Source of the DNA: Moringa oleifera
Lineage: Eukaryota; Streptophyta; Magnoliopsida; Brassicales; Moringaceae
Length of the DNA: 64,000 nucleotides
Assembly (NCBI GenBank): GCA_021397835.1
Contig: JAJFZO010000609.1
Location: forward strand, 5,706,001-5,770,000
Direction of reading: 5' to 3'
Below, one piece after another: positions 58,564 to 64,000 of this stretch (positions are counted from its first letter, which is position 1; each line of letters starts with the position of its first letter). A program made the translations under genes and the position numbers. The notes below the pieces were generated by a model. The model was not told the DNA's origin. It did no database searches and worked only from the letters and a program-made list of their open reading frames with translations.

Positions 58564-61500
58564 ATGGACAAGACTTGGATGTTCGCTGACAGAAGGTCAA
58601 ATGAGTACGATATAAGTATAACTAATTTCTTGAAATATGCCATTCGAAATTCTGATAATCCTGAGCATGTTCGTTGCCCATGCATTAAATGTAGTAATAT
58701 AAAACGTCTGACTCCACGTGAGATACGACATCATTTATTTGTTAATGGAGTTTATCGAAGTTACAATAATTGGATATGGCATGGGGAAGCATGTCTTGAT
58801 GGGTCTTCTATAAGTGGAAATGCTACAGCTAATAGGGAGGTCGTCCAAGAGGAAGAACTTAATGATACTATAGAGATGGTTCAAGAGGCATTTGTAAAGT
58901 ATAATGGTAATGCTAACCAGTTCATGAAGTTACTTAGTGATGCTGAGAAACTTTTGTATTCTGGATCAATAAAGTTCACTAAACTTTCTACTCTAATTAA
59001 ACTTTACAATTTGAAGGCGAAGTACAATTGGTTTGACCAGAGCTTCAATGAACTTTTAAATTTGATATCTGAAATGTTGCCAGAGAATAATGAAATGCCT
59101 ATATCTATGTATGATGCCAAAAAAAATATTAAATGCATTAGGCATGGAGTATCACAAGATCCATGCATGTCCAAATGATTGCATATTATATCGAAAGGAG
59201 TTTCAAAATAAGATTTAGTGTCCAACTTATGGTCTTTCTATATGGAAAATAATGTAGTAACAAGATACAGAACGGGGTGCTGGCTAAGGTGTTATGGTAT
59301 TTTCCACTAATACCTAGGTTTAGAAGAATGTTTAGAAGCTTTGAAACATCGAAACATCTGACATGGCATTCAAGTCAAAAAGAAATTGATGGCCAGTTGA
59401 GGCATCCGTCACATACACCATCATGGAAAATTGTTGACTATATGTGGCCAGAATTTGCATCAGAACTAAGAAACTTAAGGATTGTTATTTCAACTAATGG
59501 GATTAATCCTCATAGTACATTAAATTGTCAATATAGTTGTTGGCCGGTTGTTATGGTGACATATAATTTATTACCATGGTTAACAATGAAGAGAAAGTTC
59601 ATGATGTAAACACTATTAATATCAGGCCCTGAACAACCTGCTAATGATATAGAAATTTACTTGGCACCACTCATAGAAGACTTACGGATATTATGAGACA
59701 CTGGTATGGAAGTTTATGACGCGTACCAAAAACAATCATTCAACTTGAGAGCTATTTTGCTGTGGACTATTAATGATTTTCCTGCTTATGGTAATTTGTC
59801 TGGTTGTATAGTTAAAGGTTATAATGCTTGTCCTATCTGTGTTGAGAATACAGATACAGTTCATTTGCGGTATAGTAAGAAAATATCATATATTGGACAT
59901 AGAAGATTTTTACCATGACATCATCCTTATCGTAAACAAAAGAAAGCTTTTAATGGGGAACAAGAATTCAGAGTTGCTCCACAATCATTAACTGGTGAAG
60001 AAGTCTTCTCTAAGGTTCAAAGTTTATCAAATTCATGGGGGAAGTCGAAAAAATAACATAAATAAAATAATGAAGATGTGGTTTCACAATGTTGGAAGAA
60101 GAAATCAAATTTCTTTGACTTACCATACTGGAAATCCTTACATGTCAGACATGTGCTTGATGTTATGTATATAGAAAAAAACATATGTGATAGTCTTGTA
60201 GGCACATTGCTTAATATTGAGGGAAAATCAAAAGATGGGGTAAAAACTAGAATGGATATGCAAGAAATGGGATTAAGGTATGAATTGGTACAACAACATC
60301 ACAATAATCATACATTTTTACCACCTGCATGCTATACATTGTCGAAAGATGAAAAAAAAAAAATTTGTAAAGTGCTCAGTGAGATTAAGGTGCCAGATAG
60401 GTATTCTTCAAACATAAAAAATCTTATTTCTATGGATGACTTGAAGCCATATGGGTTAAAGTCGCATGATTGTCACATTTTAATGCAACAACTCTTACCT
60501 GTTGCTCTACGAGCAGTGTTATCGAAACGTGTCAGATATGCTCTAATGAGACTTTGCATGTTCTTCAATTCGTTATGCCAAAAGGTGGTAAATATTTCAA
60601 AGTTAAATGACATCCAACGTGAACTTGTGACAACACTATGTGTACTAGAGAAGTACTTTCCTCCCAGCTTCTTTGATGTTATGGTTCATTTAACTATTCA
60701 CTTAGTTAGAGAAGTAAAACTATATGTCCTATATATTTGAGGTGGATGTACCCATTGGAAAGATACAAGAAAGTGTTGAAGGGTTATGTTCGAAATCATA
60801 ACAGGCCTGAGGGGTGTATCGTTGAATCATACATTGCAGAAGAGGCACTAGAATTTTGTGCCGATTATTTATCAAATACAGATTCTATTGGGATTGCTCT
60901 AAGGAAGAATGTATTTAATTATTCAACTCAAAATGGAAGACCTTTAGCTGGTGGATGGATTGAACAAGTTCACCATGATCTTCTTCAATAAGCTCATTTA
61001 TATGTTTTAACGAATACAAGTGAAGTTTAGCCTTATATAAGGTAATATTTATAACCTATTTGTTATACCATATCAAAGACAATTTCAATTGTTTACATGA
61101 ATTGTTCTTATCATGCAGCGAGAATTTAAACCAATTAACTGTTGACAATCCCATGAAGTCAAAAAAGACGAAAGTGGTTGCATGATGAGCATAATCGCAC
61201 CTTCATCAATTGGTTCCGCACACGGGTAAGAATCTTTACAAGTCCACCATTAATTATATGTGTCCATAATGGTTGATCTAATAAATTATTTATTGTAGGT
61301 TGGGTATCAACTTTCATTGTCTAATCATAATATCTCATCAACTTTACGATGGATTACTCATGGACCTCAAGTCACAGTAATCAAGTATCTTGGATACATC
61401 ATTAATGGTTGTCGTTTTTATACAAAAGAAAGAGACAACTCAAGAGTGCACCAAAACAGTAGAGTCACTTTAATTGTTAATACCATGCAAATTTCGAGTG

Positions 61501-61930
61501 CAAAAGATAAAAATCCAGTATATGGTGAAATGGTATTTTATGGGGTAATATAAGAGATATGGGAGCTAGATTACACTTTATTTAGAGTCTTGATTTTTAA
61601 ATGTGATTGGATTGAGAATAGCATGGTGTTAAAGTTGCTGATCTAGGAGTTATCCTTGTTGATCTTAATCAGATTGGGCATAAAAATGATCAATTTATAC
61701 TAGCTTCACAAGCGAGACAAGTATTTTATATTGAAGATCCAATCGATACAAAATGATCGCTTGTAATATCAACACCTCAAAAAAACTTTGATGAAGAAGA
61801 TGATTTGGGTGACATTAGTCTGGATCATATGCCTTTTTGTAATAATTTACCATCTGTTGAACTCTTTGATCAAGTAGACAACAATGCAGTTACATATGCT
61901 AGGGAAAATGGTGAAGGATTATGGGTTTGA
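58564..61930 (+). pseudogene. CACTA-3 TNP2-type transposase, interrupted
   Basis: From ATG 58564 (MDKTWMFADRRSNEYDISI) to TGA 61928-61930. N-terminal transposase-associated domain with CPCIKC and NNWIWHGEACL; Transposase_21 with SFNELLNLISEML, TNGINPHSTLNCQYSCW, LPWLTMKRKFMM, FNLRAILLWTINDFPAYGNL and SGCIVKGYNACPICVE; then DLPYWKSLHVRHVLDVMYIE. DUF4218 includes YGLKSHDCHILMQQLLPVAL and MYPLERYKKVLKGYVRN; DUF4216 includes GCRFYTKERDNSRVHQNS and NTMQISSAKDKNPVYGEMVF. There is a frameshift near 59130 and stops near 59175, 59607, 59695, 59916 and 61551. Unlike CACTA-2, the GNLSGC/CPIC segment is kept. It is the nearest relative in the window of the CACTA-1 copy. Confidence 0.9.
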
Positions 61931-62093
61931 TTAATATGATAGGTAATGTTAAACTTTACATATGCCTTATAATTTTTTTATTCCATTTTTTTTATGAAGT
62001 AAGTTTTTACATGTTAGTTTTTATTAACTTTTAACTTTATATGTTTTTATGAATATATATTGTTAATTTGCTGGTATTTAATTTGCAGATTTA

Positions 62094-64000
62094 ATGGGTC
62101 CATCAGATCAACCCGATCGTGCCTCACAGAAATGCAAAAAATGAGGCATTACCATTATGCCTTATGTTATTAAGTGTAGATCAATGGGACAAAAGATATC
62201 AGTCCAATTAAATGAGAAAGGAACAGCCAATCGAAAAGCATGGTGCAACGAGGAATAATTACATTGGTGTCATCGTATGACATACAGTACCTATTACACT
62301 TAACAATTGGCATGCTATCTTAGAGGAGTTAAAGAATAAGATTTGGGAAATAATTTTAGTACGTGTTATAAAATATGCAAGTGCTTACATTTAAAATTGA
62401 ATTATATGCTCATGATTTGTTTTCATTGATTTGTGTAAATGTGTTTTATAGGGGACATATGACATTGACGTAACTTTGAAAAGGTATGTACTCCAATTTG
62501 CTGCACAAAAATGGAGGAGCTTCAAAACGGTTCTTATGAGAAAATACATCTTGCCTTTTACGGATGACCTAGAATACTTAAGACTACCACTAGTAGAATA
62601 TAAGAGTTTCATAGATTTAGATGTCTTGCATGCATTTGTGAACTCTCGCCTTTCAAAGGAGTTTCAAGTATTACATTAACCAAATAGAGATGTTTATTTT
62701 TGAAACTTTCACTAAATATTGATATTCATTTATATTATAGCAAAAGAGAATTATTGCAATAGAGAGAAGAAAGAAAAATATATATGACCATCGTCTTGCT
62801 CGAAAAGGATTTGCAGGGTTGGTGATCGAGCTTGTAAGTCAATTATGTTTTTTTTTTTTTTTTTGCATGAATTTTTGAACATGTGATGGATCCATTTTGT
62901 TTACTTTAATTAACTATATTAAATGATTTTGTATGATTACTTGTAGAAGAAGTCATTGGGTACTGAGGAAGAAATTGATCGTGCTACATTATGGAAAGCA
63001 TCACGATGTAACAAACAAGGACGATACATAAATGAAGCAACTAAAGAGTGTGCTGAAATGATTGTACGTATTTGATGAGTCTTTACTTCCATTTGATTTA
63101 TATTTATTCAAATGTCACATTTATGTAACAATTGCATTCTGAGTTTGTAGGATGAGTTGATGACATAGGAGAGTCAAGGTACATTTAAACCGGTACATGT
63201 GAATGATGTCCTCACAAAAGCTTTAGGCACACTTGAACATCCTAGTCCTGTTAGAGGTCAGAGATCTGGGGTAACTATAACCTCGTATTTTGGGAGGATG
63301 AAAACATATATCGTACCAGTAAGTGAAGCACCATATGATAAACAAGGTTTTATGAACATGATGAAGTGGTTCTCGCAACATAAAGATGTTTTAGATGACA
63401 TTGTGTTAGACAGAGTTATTACCCAACCGAACATCATTCAAATGCCATTTCGTTCAAATAAAGCTAGCAATAACATGGCTAGAATAGACGATAATGAAAA
63501 AAGTTTGATATCGCCTCTTCAACCTTCACTAGTTGGTCTGTCAAAGCCTACGCCATCCAATAGTAAGGTATTTCACATGTTATATTTCTATTAAAGAAAA
63601 AAATTAAAGTTTTGAGACATTAAATTGTGCTTTAATTATTCATTGTAGTGTGTACAATACGATTTGTACATTAGGTCTTTCAAGGATATCGTGGCCCATG
63701 GATTAGTTTTCATAGATAATGCCATGAATCAAACTATCCATGGGCATCCTCTACTTGATGGAGATGTTAGGGTGATAGTGGATGTCGCTATTCGGAGTTA
63801 TGCTCGTTTGCCTCGCCCAATAGTAGAATCAGAAATTTTTATTGTATTTGAAGCGGTTGGCACACATGTTGCTTTGCCACGAGATTGGGTCATCACACGT
63901 GAATGTGAGGTATTTTATGTCAAAAGTTGAAATTTTTTTAGTTTATTTATTGGACATGACTTCTTAACTATTTATTTCTAGTCAATGAATAGAGAAAAGA
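62094..64000 (+). pseudogene. CACTA-3 TNP1/Transposase_24-like gene, runs off the window
   Basis: Starts near ATG 62094. Exons carry LKRYVLQFAAQKWRSFKTVL (62476-62538), VLHAFVNSRLSKEFQV, then KKSLGTEEEIDRATLWKASR (62950-63002). The next exon has VLTKALGTLEHPSPVRGQRS, MNMMKWFSQHKDVLDDIV and RSNKASNNMARIDDNEKS (63199-63570), and the last visible exon VIVDVAIRSYARLPRPIVES (63770-63830). It is collinear with the CACTA-1 gene up to the exon at 25722-25946, so an Ulp1-like end is expected beyond base 64000 but cannot be seen. A TAG occurs at 63167. Confidence 0.8.

Larger units (their letters stand above)
52661..64000 (+). mobile_element. CACTA-3 transposon, truncated by the window end
   Basis: The left terminal repeat CACTACAACAAAAACGGG starts at 52661. 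Subterminal repeats of AACTGTGAATAAA occur at 52690-52890 and again at 54885-55010. Between these two blocks are fragments of a 3-ketoacyl-CoA synthase and an F-box/FBD-LRR gene. Then come a degenerate repeat tract (55370-56480), a TNP2-like gene (58564-61930) and a TNP1-like gene running off the end. Its transposase sequences are close to CACTA-1 (both start MDKTWMFADRRS), though the subterminal repeats differ. The right end and target duplication lie beyond base 64000. Confidence 0.85.

Overview
The window is AT-rich nuclear DNA from a flowering plant, most likely a eudicot; I cannot name the species. The plant origin is shown by two RPS2/RPS5-type CC-NBS-LRR genes, split GT-AG fragments of plant-specific families (laccase, 3-ketoacyl-CoA synthase, CYP78A P450, F-box/FBD-LRR) and plant-type MULE, CACTA and Ty3/gypsy transposons. 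Nothing in it is prokaryotic.

Layout. 1-3427 and 13970-15623 are two copies of a non-coding segment. The second copy is split by a ~10.5-kb Kaonashi-like MULE (3428-13969), which carries a DUF1985-Ulp1 gene on + and a convergent MuDR-type transposase on -, plus large arrays of tandem repeats. 15624-27951 is a ~12.3-kb CACTA element (CACTA-1). It has a TNP2-type transposase, a TNP1/Transposase_24-like gene ending in an Ulp1-like protease, and captured intron-containing pieces of a serine carboxypeptidase-like gene and a laccase. 27952-37730 is the only part with apparently intact host genes: two NLRs arranged head to head about 1.1 kb apart (28637-31309 on -, 32433-35072 on +), followed by duplicated non-coding blocks related to those at 1-15000. 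38232-39027 is a decayed CYP78A fragment with a possible FtsH-like tail. 40652-49660 is a second CACTA (CACTA-2) with a perfect TAT target duplication and both genes on the minus strand. 49661-52260 holds a decayed, truncated Ty3/gypsy element. 52661 to beyond the window end is a third CACTA (CACTA-3), closely related to CACTA-1 in protein sequence. It carries fragments of a 3-ketoacyl-CoA synthase and an F-box/FBD-LRR gene.

The most notable points are these. (1) A divergent NLR pair in which one partner has canonical ATPase motifs and the other has many altered motifs; both have a changed MHD motif (MHP, MHE). (2) Two CACTA elements each carry two different host-gene fragments, retained with introns and lying between two blocks of the element's own subterminal repeats. 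(3) Ulp1-type peptidase modules occur in a MULE and in at least two CACTA elements. (4) A duplicated non-coding block order predicts a further NLR copy just left of base 1.

No transposase reading frame is uninterrupted, so the elements look non-autonomous or dead. All assignments come from reading motifs by eye; no database search was possible.
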